A stretch of 64,000 nucleotides of DNA, from positions 68,925,053 through 68,989,052 of the forward strand of contig CM060732.1 in NCBI GenBank assembly GCA_030704615.1. Direction: 5' to 3'. Of this stretch, positions 1 through 9,967 are shown piece after piece (positions within the stretch are counted from its first letter, which is position 1; each line of letters starts with the position of its first letter). Source of the stretch: Takakia lepidozioides (taxonomy: Eukaryota > Streptophyta > Takakiopsida > Takakiales > Takakiaceae). Below the pieces are notes generated by a model. The model was not told where the DNA came from, searched no databases, and saw only the letters and a program-made list of their open reading frames with translations. The position numbers and the translations under genes were made by a program.

Positions 1-1
1 T

Positions 2-178
2 CGTGAGAAATCCCAAACTGGGGAACGTTCCATTGTGGACTATATCATAATGGACAAAAATTTGTTCCCCTAGTGTGCCAATGTGTTGATCGACAGAACT
101 GATATTGGTACCTCTGACCACTTCCTGGTTTGGACTGACTCAAAAGAGAACCTCTTGTGTGTGCCTACTTGTGTCTGT
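2..178 (+). pseudogene. LINE endonuclease C-terminal fragment
   Basis: Reading from base 2, one frame gives a stretch ending in the motif TSDHFLVW, preceded by VDYIIMDKNLF. This matches the end of the apurinic-type endonuclease domain of plant LINEs, where the SDH motif holds catalytic histidine and aspartate. One in-frame TAG lies between the two motifs, and the element runs off the left edge. No reverse transcriptase follows inside the window. It is a dead fragment; the family assignment rests on these motifs only. Confidence 0.55.
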
Positions 179-706
179 AGTCAGGTAACGACGGATTGGT
201 CAGTGAGAACCACCACGGTGCAGCTGAGCACGGCCTGCTAAGACCAAGCTGACTCTCCCAAGAACCTTATAAACATATGGAAGAATACCAAATCAGGTAC
301 TAACAGGAGGCAAGAGCCCGCAATAGCAGGATGGAAAAAATTCTTCACATCGTACCTTAAGAAAACGCCACACCTTGCGATTGCAGTTGTCCCACCATTG
401 TCAATCTTCTAAAAACTCATGTCAGGTCTGCTCAGTGCTGCAAATTCAGGGCCGACTCTGATGAGAAGGCAAGACAGGCTGAAATAGGTCAAAGAAGAAG
501 GTGCCCTCACCACATTGTTCTTGACCTTGTGTCATGACCCATGGAGGATTTGCCCTCCCATCAACCCAAAAGGATCGCTTCAGTGTGCTGTTGGTGTCTG
601 TAGTCAGGTAATGTCGGATTGGTCTTTGAGAAACCACCACAAAATGGCATGCTAAGACCAAGCTCACTCTCCCCTAAACCTTGTAAACATCAGGAAGAAT
701 ACCATG
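171..706 (+). repeat. Diverged direct repeat pair (171-293 and 591-706)
   Basis: About 120 bases starting GTGTCTGTAGTCAGGTAA occur twice in the same orientation, at 171-293 and 591-706. Both end near a GGAAGAATACCA stretch, with small indels between copies. The first copy directly follows the LINE fragment, so the pair may be duplicated LINE-flank sequence. The 300 bases between them show no gene I can support. Confidence 0.6.
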
Positions 707-712
707 CCCTGT

Positions 713-890
713 GGAGAGGAGGGGAGAGGAGAGGAGGGAAAAGAGAAAGCCCGCGGAAGGGAAGGCGAACACGGGAGAGGAGTGGAGAGGAGATAAGAGG
801 AGGAGAGGGAAAAGAGAAAGCCGCGGGAGGGAAGGGGAGAAAGATCGCGGATAGAAAAAAAAAAAAAAAAAAAAAAAAAAAACAAACAAA
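713..890. repeat. Purine-rich low-complexity tract with long A run
   Basis: Alternating GGAGAGG and GAAAGCCGCGG units are followed by an unbroken run of A from about 855 to 882. The open frames here are composition artefacts. The following 890-1220 contains GC-poor sequence and the 3' flank of the minus-strand retroelement, with no LTR that I could pair with the other side. Confidence 0.8.
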
Positions 891-1225
891 AGGATGATCC
901 CGCGGTGCATCGCGGCCTAAACACCACTCTTACCACTACACTACCCCTTAAAACTCAACAACCCCCTCCTGTAAAATTATATTTAAGGTGTTTTAAACCC
1001 CCATCTGTATGTATAATGTTGTACATGGGGGGGTGTAAAATACCCCCTCCTGTGCACGCACGTGGCTGGTACATTTAATGAGGAGTGCACCCCCCAGGAT
1101 CTGCCATGGTGTTTGCACCCCATGATCCTATGCTCGCCCCCACTCGCTGCCTCCACCGTCCCAGTTGGCAGAGATGGCGCAATATCCAATGGAAGTGCAG
1201 AAGTAGCTACCAATGCTTGCAATCT

Positions 1226-2300
1226 CTATTGCTCAGCCATGCACAAGCCAATGACCCATGTCAAGCAATTGAGATCCATTGCCTGACCCAACACCTGGCG
1301 TCGTTATGCCTCTGACAGAGCTGGCACAGCTATAGTGCCCGTGGTAAATCCCATTGTCCGTTCTCGCTCATCCGCATTGGGCTCCACCAATTGCTGTAGT
1401 ACACTGTTCCAAATCAACCCAGGACCATTGTCTCGAAAAGCATGAGATGATGGAAAGCTCATGAGTGTAAGCAAGGCTGCACATGGTTGCCCCACTCGAT
1501 TTACCACTGCTAGAGGTGAACGGTCATCATGTCGCACCCTCTATGGTTGCCTCCCTTGGTCAAAAATGCCCTCAACTATGAGATTGGGTGGCTGTTGAAT
1601 GGAATCGTATGCTCTCTTGAGCAGCTCTGGTGGTGCAAGATTGGTCCACCACAATCGAGGTCGATGCACTCGTGATCCCACCGCTGCTGCATCCAATAGT
1701 ACCGCCGATCCAATCCAAGACCGCACCTGATGCACACTGGCCATAACCCTGGCCCGAGAGTCCCCCACAAGAGGAACATTCTCAAAGATATAGGCTAGAG
1801 GTTGCACTTGCCTCGTCTGCAAGTCACGCAACACTCTCAACATCTCCCAAAACAAATGCGATCGTGCATCATGCAAGCCATTCCCATGACCTGCGGGAGA
1901 ATGTCATTGGCAAGGCCATCCAGCTATCACCAAGTCAATGGCACTATGCCGGTCCAAATCATCCGCCCCTAGCAAGGTAATGTTTGCTGACAAGGCCTTT
2001 TGATACCCTTGAATTGCTGAGAGAGGCAATAACTCAGGATACCGATGTGTGAGCAAGGCGATGTGGCGCATAAAAATACGCCGGGCTATCTCATCCTTCT
2101 CCACATACAAGTACTTGCGTACTTTAATCCCTGCTTGCAACACTCCTGCAAGCCCAGTGCTCATGCCTCCAAACAAGTCTAACAAACAAATCCCTGAGTC
2201 AGGTGGTTGCCAGGTAATGGGCATTGTGTCCAAAAGAGCTAACTGAGGAGGTCCCGGTGATGTCACTGAACTCCCCTCACTCACCAATGGATAGGCCTCC
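1226..2300 (-). pseudogene. C5-cytosine DNA methyltransferase domain in retroelement
   Basis: The conserved motifs appear in canonical order. Motif I is LLDLFGGMSTGL near 2180. The acidic residue after strand 2 is in YVEKDE. Motif IV is AGWPCQ with the catalytic cysteine near 1910. Motif VI is FENVP near 1780, and motif VIII is HRPRLWW near 1660. Motif IX/X-like blocks are ERERTMGF near 1345 and LGQAMDLN near 1290. Three in-frame stops interrupt it: TGA after the PCQ motif, TAG at 1538-1540 and TAA at 1302-1304. The domain would transfer a methyl group from S-adenosylmethionine to cytosine. The compact size with a short target-recognition region fits stand-alone retroelement or bacterial-style enzymes better than a plant host methyltransferase. 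It is clearly inactive now. Confidence 0.8.
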
Positions 2301-2303
2301 TGT

Positions 2304-3034
2304 CATGCTTTGTGCACACACTCGCCTGCTACTCGATGCAAATTCCCAACTGTACCCCACAGTGGAATATAAACAGGCACATGAGGAAGCAAATCAGCCT
2401 TGTATGCCAATTGTTTGTCCTCATCAGGTGGTGGCCTATCATCTGCATGACTATTTCCCTCCAAGAGCTCACCACCCCAAGCCACCACCCTTGAGAATGC
2501 AGCCAATGTAGGCATCATGTTCCTATGATCCATCGCTACATTCCCAATAAACCGCACTGGGAGCAGTGCACGTCGGGCATCTCTTGACTGCCACTCCGGC
2601 CTGTACAATGCCGTTTCCTCCCAAAAATCCAAAGTAAATCCCATGGGGTACAACACAGCCCCACCAACAAACACATCATAGGACATCGCGTCCGTAACAA
2701 TGGCTTTAGCTCTCATGACTGAGCCGTCCGTAGGATGATCCGGCTGCAATCGAATGATGAGTTCATGGCGTGTAATCCCTCGCGCCTTCTCTGAACCACC
2801 CAAAGATGTTTGAATTTGGAAATGGCAAGGCTCCAAATCCGCCTCTGTAAGGCCCAAGCCTGCAATTGCTGCTCTCCCCAACATCAATGGCTGTGCTCCT
2901 GAGTCCAACAAGACCCGCAGTGGCCTATACCTCCTCCCGGTTGGGCAACCCAATTGAAACACTACATCCTGATTGTCCACCAGGATTACCCCAGGAGTCA
3001 CCATGCTGCGCTCAATGGCTGGCCTAGCTGACAA
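2304..3034 (-). pseudogene. Retroelement aspartic protease domain
   Basis: About 243 residues are open. The active-site motif is VLLDSGAQPLMLG near residue 42, the D-[ST]-G-A signature of retroviral-type proteases, with a typical downstream hydrophobic block (SYDVFVGG). The frame is entered from gag through a frame change near 3091 and a TAG at about 3036. It ends in one TGA at 2301-2303, directly followed in the same frame by the methyltransferase, so protease and methyltransferase look like one former polyprotein. The segment between protease core and methyltransferase has no recognisable domain. Confidence 0.7.
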
Positions 3035-3090
3035 CTCCTACAACCTTGCAGTTACCGCTTGCCATGGCGCAGCTATGGCTGACTTTACCA

Positions 3091-5113
3091 TCAATCCAAA
3101 GCATCCATAGACTGCACCTTATCTGTTATCTCCGCATATAGTGCCGATGCATCACCACTCTCACAGAGTCTAGCTGCTAGTCTGAGCACAGCAGCTGGCC
3201 GAATCCTCAGCATTGCAATGGTCATTGCAGAAAATAATGGAGGTTGGCAAACTGCCGTGGCCGCCCCCAACAATGTACTAGCTACACCTTGCTTTGCAGC
3301 ACCACCCACTGGCATTTACCGAGCCACACCAACTCTCCCCAATGACACTCGTGGCTCTACCTCTGACACACTTGGGCGAGCGGGTGCCATTGATGGCGTA
3401 GGTGGCACTGTCTCAGCCAATGTAAAGGACTGTGGAAGCCTTGTCTGACGACTTATTTCCCCCCTTTGTGGATCAAAATCCACATCCGCTCCTCTTGGCT
3501 CAGGAGCACGCGTTGCTGCTCGAGTGACAGCAGCAGCAGAGTCTAATACATGCAATGGCCCTGCAAGTGCGGCTCCACACATGAAGCCCATACCAATCTG
3601 ATCTTCCCTAGGCATAGGAGGTTGTGCAAGTGGGGCTTGAATCTCAAGCCTTGGAGTTGGCGCAACATGAGTAGTGGCCATGGCAGAAAGACATTACTCT
3701 AGCTGGGCAAGTTTATCCACCATGCCTTGGTTATGATCTTGATCCTGACCCTGTGCTCCTTGGTTTTGGTTACAACCTCCACCCCGACCTCTGCCTCCTC
3801 TACCTCTCTGGACTACATTGCCTCGTCCTCGGCCACCATTGTTCCCTTAGAACTGGCCTGGCTGTAGCTCAGGATGCAAGCCATAATAATGGGCCTCCTC
3901 ATGCCCATACTTTCAACAATGCCCACACTGTAGTTGTGTAGGCTGTGCCTGTGCCGGCCCTTTGTCTCTCTCCGGGCAATCCTTCTTGACATGAGGTCCT
4001 CCACAATCCCAACAATCACACCTGACTGTTGTTGGCCTGAGAATGAAGGAAAAGACCTCTGCATTTGAGATCCTCTCTGTCTTTCCCTCGGCTTCACCTG
4101 AGCCCCCTTGCTGCCTTGAACACGTTGGGATAGTGGTTGTTGTTGGCTAGGAGCCCCACTTCATTGTGTCTCCTTGCCAAACCCCACCATAACCACTCGC
4201 TCCTCCACCATATTGAGCTCTATCCACTCTACCAGCAAAAATACATTTGCTAAGGTGGGTTGATCCACTTGCAGGAGAGTTGCATCCCGCACCCTTTTCC
4301 TCAGCTCCTTGTCCAGGATCCCATACCAGAACTGGACTGCCTGAGCTTCTGTAATCCCTTGGGTTACGTTTATCAAGCGCCTCATGCGAGTGTAAGTCTC
4401 CCTAAAACTCTCAGTAGACCTTTGTTGGAACTCTTGCAAGCTCCGCAACTTCTCTGTCCTTATCCCTTGGTAGTTTCTCCTGGCTTCAACTCCTCGAAGA
4501 ACTCCACAACTGGGTTAAAGGCAGGCACGGGTGTTGGTGCTGCAGCAGGAACTTGAGTGGATTTCCCAGCTCCTGAACCATTTGTCCCAATACTAGTGCT
4601 TGCAGTTGGAGATGTTTGTGTAGCTGTTGGTGTCGCCGCTGCCCTTGTGCCTCTAGTGAGAGAGACATAGTTAGGTGACCATTACTCTCGCCACTCCTCA
4701 ATATCTACCGCATGACCCCGCCTAAATTCATGGTAATCATCCATGGGTGGCCCTTCAAGGTGCTGGAATAGCCCCTTCCACACCATAAAGGGCGTAAACA
4801 GTTGTGGATTGCGGATTTGTTACAAATCACACCAACTGTCAAACTCTTGTATGAAGTCATCAAGTTCGATGGTGCCCACAGCTCCATAGTACCTACGTGG
4901 CCCCTTGGTAGCTCCATACATCTCCTCCATTGTGTCCCACAACAATGGCACGGAAATGACTTGCACCCTCAGCGAGAATCCTCCTGACTCCAAGTCTGAA
5001 CCTTCTTCAGAAGACACTGAAGGTGAAGGTGGCCTAAACCGCACACCTCGTCTTGTGTACCCACTAGTATCGCTGGTGCTCGTACCGGCACTCCCCTCAG
5101 CAACTGGTGGCAC
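3091..5113 (-). pseudogene. Retrotransposon gag polyprotein with zinc knuckles
   Basis: The N-terminal part (5113 to about 4680) contains a stretch around FDSWCDL and an RNPQLFTPF block, interrupted by a TAA. A proline/threonine-rich linker follows. After a frame change, 4448-4161 encodes the recognisable retrotransposon gag core, with ESFREYTYTRMRRL-like and FWYGILDKELRKRVRD blocks. Near 4010-3990 is a CX2CX3HX4C knuckle (CWDCGGPHVKKDC) of the plant Ty3 type, followed by a second degenerate CGHC knuckle broken by TGA. A glycine/arginine-rich patch and a low-complexity tail (3681-3316) lead toward the protease. Gag would bind element RNA in virus-like particles; this copy cannot. Confidence 0.7.
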
Positions 5114-5239
5114 CTCCGTGATGAAAACTCACAACCCAACCAGTTGTCAACCTGTCTCTAATCCCCACTTTCCACAAGGTAACCGGGTAGAGAATCTGTT
5201 GCGGCTACTGGTTCAAGCAAGAATAATAGGTTTCTAACG

Positions 5240-5756
5240 TAGACCTGTACCTGCACCTGCATCCACAGCAAGCACTCCTATGACCCAGCCTCACTATAGA
5301 AGAAACACTGGTGGTCTTGCTGGTCATCACTCCAGCCTCACCACCGACAACATACTCTAGGATTGGCCGGTGATCAAATCCAGACCAACCTCATATGAAA
5401 ACAAGCGCCCACACAAAGCTAACATGGCGCACAGTCAAGCATGCAGGTGTGGAGGGGATCCAAACACAAGAAAATCAAGACAGCAACTCCCCCACACCAA
5501 AAACACTCCACAGTGTCGCTCCTGCAAGGACACCCCAGCCCAAACCCGGACTGACTCTTGCCTCCACCTACGGAAAGGTTTTGGCCTACAGAGATGGTGA
5601 AAGACTATGGAGAAGAAAAACTAAAGCAATTCCTAACCCAAGAATGCTCATCCCACCACTCTCCCTCCTGTCTCTATCCATTCGCTTGTATGGCCGTGGC
5701 AAGTATCCTTCAAATATCCCTCAATCAATCCTTCAAGAGCTCTTTAACATTGTCCA
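5240..5756. other. No gene seen upstream of the retroelement
   Basis: This stretch would be the 5' leader or LTR side of the minus-strand element. It has open frames on the plus strand but no recognisable domain, primer-binding site or LTR copy. Confidence 0.5.
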
Positions 5757-5786
5757 CCAAAGCTCCTCGAAGGGTCCTCTAATACT

Positions 5787-5905
5787 CCTCCAAGGACCCC
5801 AAAGATCCTCCAAACAATCCTCCAAGGACCCCAAAGATCCTCAAACACTCCTCCAAGGGCCCTCAAATATCTTCCAAACAATCCTCCAAAGGCCCTTAAA
5901 TTTCA
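5787..5905 (+). repeat. 32-bp tandem repeat, four imperfect copies
   Basis: Units beginning CCTCCAAGG start at about 5787, 5819, 5849 and 5883, each containing CCCAAAGATCCTC-like sequence. The period drifts from 31 to 33 bases, so an apparent open frame through it is not meaningful. Confidence 0.75.
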
Positions 5906-5920
5906 CTAAGTCCTTTCAAT

Positions 5921-6090
5921 GTTGATACCTTAACATAGGTATAGTCTGAGGTTGCTAGGGTCTTTTATGTTGATGATACCTTTATAGAGGTATAGTCTGA
6001 AAATGAGGGTTCTGTTTGGTATACTAACAGAGATATAGTCTGAGCTGATTAGGGTCCACATATGGTGATACCTCAACAGAGGTATAGTTC
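5921..6090 (+). repeat. About 47-bp tandem array of small hairpins
   Basis: Four units begin at about 5924, 5974, 6018 and 6066. Three carry a short inverted repeat ATACCT-(6 to 7 bases)-AGGTAT followed by AGTCTGA; the third is degenerate (GGTATAC...AGATATAG). Spacing is 44 to 50 bases. Confidence 0.7.
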
Positions 6091-6420
6091 ATGCAGCCTA
6101 GAAGCAATTGTACCTGTACTCCATGCCGGGTCTTGGTGCAGATTATGAGTGCACTTTGAGGATCAAAGACTGACATACACCCTAGGTAGAAACCGAAGTG
6201 ATTCCCAATATCCGGCAAGTTAACCAAGTATTGATCCGGGATGTAAGGATTGAAATTATTCTGAGCCCATCTCTTACCATTTCGGTTTCCCATTTTGGAG
6301 GACTAGGGGAAGATGTTCACATTGAACCCTTCTCTATGAGGATCAAACAATAGAGCTTGAGCAGCTGCCTCCTTCGTTTCAAACACAATTTCCAAAAGAT
6401 GGATGGACCTTGTAAATAAA
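6091..6420 (-). pseudogene. Unassigned coding-like fragment
   Basis: On the minus strand one frame reads a block like IHLLEIVFETKEAAAQAL, then one TAG, then MGNRNGKRWAQNNFNPYIPDQ and further residues to the hairpin array. The first block resembles the RRM-like part of LINE ORF1 proteins (an inference from a short stretch). No flanking domain confirms it, and I cannot assign a function. Confidence 0.25.
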
Positions 6421-6479
6421 AAGCTTATTAAAAAAAAAGGTGAACGTTACCAAAGCAAGGCAAGCGTAACTTATGGTGT

Positions 6480-6552
6480 AGTTTAGCTCAAAGGGCTACT
6501 ACTGCCTTTATGACACCCACAACCGTTGTGGTTTGAACCCACAACCATTAGT
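6480..6552 (+). repeat. tRNA-like SINE head or tRNA relic
   Basis: An A-box-like TAGCTCAAAGG at about 6485 and a B-box-like GGTTTGAACCC at about 6530 have the spacing of a tRNA-type internal promoter. The arms do not fold into a credible tRNA, so this is a SINE head or tRNA relic, not a tRNA gene. Confidence 0.4.
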
Positions 6553-6609
6553 GAGACGTGCTTGTGCCTCTAAACACTCCCGGGCTAAACGTGGGTTGTG
6601 CATTACAGG

Positions 6610-6857
6610 TTAGCAGTCCGTCCGTCCTGTCCTCATCTTCCGTCCGCAGGCCGTCCGTCCCAGTTTGACAGCCCGTCCGTCCCGTCCCCATTTAGCAGTC
6701 CGTCCGTCCTGTCCTCGTCTTCCGTCCGCAGGCTGTCCGTCCCAATTTGACAGTCCGTCCGGCCCGTCCACATTTAGCAGTCCGTCCGTCCTGTCCTCGT
6801 CTTCCGTCCACAGGCCGTCCGTCCCACTTTGACAGTCCGTCCGTCCCGTCCCCAAGG
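6610..6857 (+). repeat. 82-bp minisatellite, three copies
   Basis: Units start with TTAGCAGTCCGTCCGTCC at 6610, 6692 and 6774, giving an exact 82-base period with a handful of substitutions. Each unit is built from smaller GTCCGTCC blocks, so it is a higher-order repeat. Open frames across it on either strand are repeat artefacts. Confidence 0.9.
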
Positions 6858-6949
6858 TCACGGGTTTTGCAACCGGAGGGGGTTTACCGTTCGAGGGAGC
6901 GCGTGACGGCCTCCGTCGCAGCTCCCTCGGATTCACAGCCTTTGGAGCG

Positions 6950-7925
6950 TTCGCAGTGTAATATTCTCTCTCACTGTCTCTGTTTTTGCTATAAATGTTC
7001 TAAGTAGGCGCTGAAAGAAGGATCCAGGAGCAATAGATCAAGAGATTCTCCAGAGAAATTGAGACGGCAGAGAAAGAAGAAAGATAGGACGAGAGAGTAG
7101 AGAGCTGGACTGCATCAGAACCTCAGATTGTCAGTCGGATGAAGAGAAGGTTGACGGGTAGTTAGGAGCTTCTGGGTAGACCTGGAGGTAAGTTTGAATC
7201 GTGGGGGTATGAACGAATGGAGGAGCGTGTGGGACGCAGAGGCAAATAAATCATTTGTAGGTGAATCCTTGTAGGCACTGGACTGATGACATTCTACTCC
7301 TAGCACGACTCTTAGACACCCTGAGGACGGATTAGACAGCAAACTCCCTTCACTGGAAACCGACCTGGAAGGCAGGCAGACATCTGCGAATTTGTCCTCT
7401 GTTCACGCTTCTCGTGTAAACTGCTCCCCCTTCTGGTTTGGTCTCCTTTTTGTATTTGTTACATTCTCTGTGGTTTATCGGCATTATGTTTGGAGACATG
7501 ATTTGGTGGGAGCATTTTTTTTCCCAGCTTGTAATACTCATGACAGGCTTTTTGACTCACGCCATAATGTAATTTTTTCAGTCGCTGCAGGGGTGCTCTT
7601 ACTCCCGAAAAGGTGATGCTAGACATCATGGGCAAGTCGAAGGGGAAAAACTATTGAGGTCTGATTGCAATTCTTCTCATTTTGCGACTCTTTTTGTGTT
7701 GTAGAATCCTACTTATGGATATTGGGCTATTTTTGTGGGTTACATGCAGAGCAAGGGATGGGTGTTCCTTAGCTTTCCCTTGTTAAGGGGTTCTGAACTG
7801 TAGACTGTGGTTGTGGTACAAGCTCCTGCAAAGCCTGAAAAGACGTCAGGCGCTTTTCGGATCCAAGGACCCACTTGTGAAGCTTGTAATAATGAAGAAT
7901 AGCTTGAAATTCCCCAACTCCAGAA
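6950..7925 (+). pseudogene. Truncated, rearranged copy of the nucleolin 5' end
   Basis: This region matches the 5' flank, exon 1 and exon 2 of the nucleolin gene at 34.3-35.7 kb. 6955-7000 matches about 34305-34350 directly. About 7015-7200 matches 34870-35065 in reverse orientation. 7260-7925 matches about 35085-35750 directly. The exon-1 copy starts with ATGGGCAAGTCG at 7629 but runs into TGA after nine codons through local changes, and the exon-2 copy (about 7804-7850) is recognisable. No later nucleolin exon follows; the B3 gene begins at about 8.0 kb. It could still carry promoter sequence that drives the neighbouring B3 gene, which is only a possibility. Confidence 0.75.
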
Positions 7926-8020
7926 TGTATGCTGTCAATACTGCTTTGGCTCTCTTACGTCCGAGTTGGTGGTCTTTCCTAGTGACAGTTCCGCCTATAG
8001 AAGCAATCGTTGAGTTCCAA

Positions 8021-9789
8021 ATGGCTTGTGCGTTGTGCACTCGCATCTGCTATGACACTCATGGAGATCGTGACCAAGCTAAGGTCCAACAATTTCTAGG
8101 AGCTCCATCTTTCTTCAAGCTGGTTGCCGACAAAAAAATACACACCAACGGCTTCTTTCTGGTAATACCTTGCCCCAGCCTCTACCAATCTTTGAATTGG
8201 CTGAGATTTTAACTTGTGACGATATACCATTCTTTGTTGGAGACAAATCCTGAGAAAGAAGAGAGAAAGAAAAAAAGAAAGATCTTTATTATTTCCACAG
8301 AGCTTCATACCATTCAGAGAGCCCAGAGAAAATGGAAGATAGACGGGAACTGAATGAGAAAGGAATAGAGAAAAACTTACCCAAGGCCCAACGGCCCATA
8401 GGACAAAATCAGAGAGGAAAGCTCAAAGAGCTTATGGGACAAAGGGAGAGCATAATACAGTGTCATACAACATTCTCTCAGGAAGTGTCAAATGATTCTT
8501 AACGGATATGGTCTTTCACAAGTAAACATTCTAGCAGGATTGCAAGGTGTAGAGACAATCATAGTCCCCCATTGACTATAGACTATGGGCTTGTTGGGGC
8601 TCTAACAGACCTGTAGCACACCGGAGGTCCTAAACATTTGTGTTTGAGTATGCTGTTAAGTATATCTTGTAAGTAGATTCTGGGTTTGTCACAGCGGATC
8701 CCTCCTAGGTTCATGGAGGCCTACGGCTACAGGATTAAAGATACAGTTTCCCTGAGAGGGCCAACTGGCTATGTTTGCGAGCTTCGTCTGGGATATGACA
8801 AAGGATTGGGCTTCAGGGCAGGTTTTGGGGAATTTTTGGCCTACCATAGCATCGAGACAGGAGATCACATTCTTTTCACACTCATTGCAAACTCACAGTT
8901 TGCTGTCAAAGTGTACGGCAAGTTTGGTTGTGAGAAAGTTATCCCTCCAGTGACTAATCCTAACAACCACAGGGGGAGGGTCTACATAGATTCTAAGCCT
9001 AGCATGGAGGCCGTCATACCTTCCCCACACAATGATCATGACGGCCTCCTTGCTAGGCCCAGCATCTACACACCGAGCAATGTTCTTCATACTAGCTCTC
9101 TGTTTCCCAGACCGCACACCAATCACCAGTCTGGGAAACAGAGTGTTAATCTGAAGAACATTGCTTCATGCATGAAAGTCCTGAGGAAGAGAGGTCATGC
9201 TGCCAAGCTAGGGCAGAACCTCAAGCACAGGAGGGAAGAAGAGGGCGACGAGCACCTGCTGAGACTGGAAGATGAGGGCATGATCAAAGCTGGACATGGA
9301 AACGTCTGGGTTGGGAGAAAGGGAGACGATAAAGGGAAAAGAGGCTTTTCAATGCTAGAACAATCCTCGTCGCCATTACCTATCTCAAAAATGGCAAGGA
9401 AGGGCGTGATCTCACAGCAAGCTGGAGAGCATGACAACCTGGAAATGCGAGAGGGAGGACTGAACTATGTATTCCCACAGGTGCAGCCAAAGAGGGCTGA
9501 AGCTGACCCAGAAGCTCTGGCTCGTCATACTGAGCAGGATTCACTGACCCCACAGCGATTTGCAAACCCTGAAAGGTGTTTGAGTCCAGAATCCAAGAGA
9601 CGAAGTGCTGAGATAGAGGACCTCATTGACATTGGAGCTGATTTTGGGAGTAGCAGAGGATTGAGGCAACCTGAGCACGATTCTGAGGTCAGCCTAGAAG
9701 TTGATGAAAATCAAACTGTCATTAATTCATTAATTCTGTCAAATCCACCATTATCCTATGTGCTGCATGTTTCTTGGCAACCAAGTTAG
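8021..9789 (+). CDS. B3 DNA-binding protein A (REM-like), two exons
   Basis: I propose exon 1 at 8021-8161 and exon 2 at 8695-9789, joined in phase 0, giving 411 residues. The start ATG at 8021 precedes a cysteine-rich leader (MACALCTRICYDTHG). The B3 domain then begins at FFKLVADKK and crosses the intron (donor CTG/GTAATA, acceptor CACAG/CGG). It continues through RIPPRFMEAYG, WEL-like strands and ETGDHILFTL to about residue 130. The rest is charged and probably disordered. B3 domains bind short DNA motifs in plant transcription factors, and the intron in the middle of the domain is shared with the neighbouring B3 genes. An in-phase donor at 9481 (CAG/GTGCAG) could instead splice to the next gene, making one four-B3 protein. 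Confidence 0.65.
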
Positions 9790-9967
9790 CAGTGCTGCTG
9801 GAGGTGTTCTCCTTAAGCAGATTTTAAATATAGTGTACATAAGCAAAACTTGCCAACAAAGGCTCTGATTACCAGTACCAAGACCCCGAGTGCCAGAATT
9901 CCAACTTTATTTACAATATTTGATTAGAGTGTAGATGTATTCAGTCATCAAATAGTTCTCATAGACC

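Larger units (their letters stand above)
1226..5113 (-). mobile_element. Decayed Ty3-like element: gag, protease, cytosine methyltransferase
   Basis: Reading leftwards on the minus strand, the order is gag with zinc knuckles, aspartic protease, then a C5-cytosine DNA methyltransferase. The protease and methyltransferase share one frame. Several stops and at least two frame changes make it non-functional. I found no reverse transcriptase, RNase H or integrase on either side, and no convincing LTR pair, primer-binding site or target duplication. It is therefore either a non-autonomous element type or a deletion product. Cytosine methyltransferases captured by retrotransposons have been reported in a charophyte alga and in dinoflagellates, so the arrangement has precedent but is rare. 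Confidence 0.75.

Noticed and set aside
664-936. Long open frames on both strands over the purine-rich tract
   Set aside because: Low-complexity composition and an A run create them; no domain.
880-960. tRNA-like A box (TAGTGTAGTGG, minus strand) at the end of the methyltransferase element
   Set aside because: The B-box match is poor and the neighbouring T run is uninformative.
6480-6552. Functional tRNA gene
   Set aside because: Box A and B are present but no acceptor stem or anticodon arm pairs convincingly; the same holds for 14671 and 42460.
5787-6857. CRISPR array
   Set aside because: The repeats are head-to-tail minisatellites without unique spacers, in a plant nuclear context.
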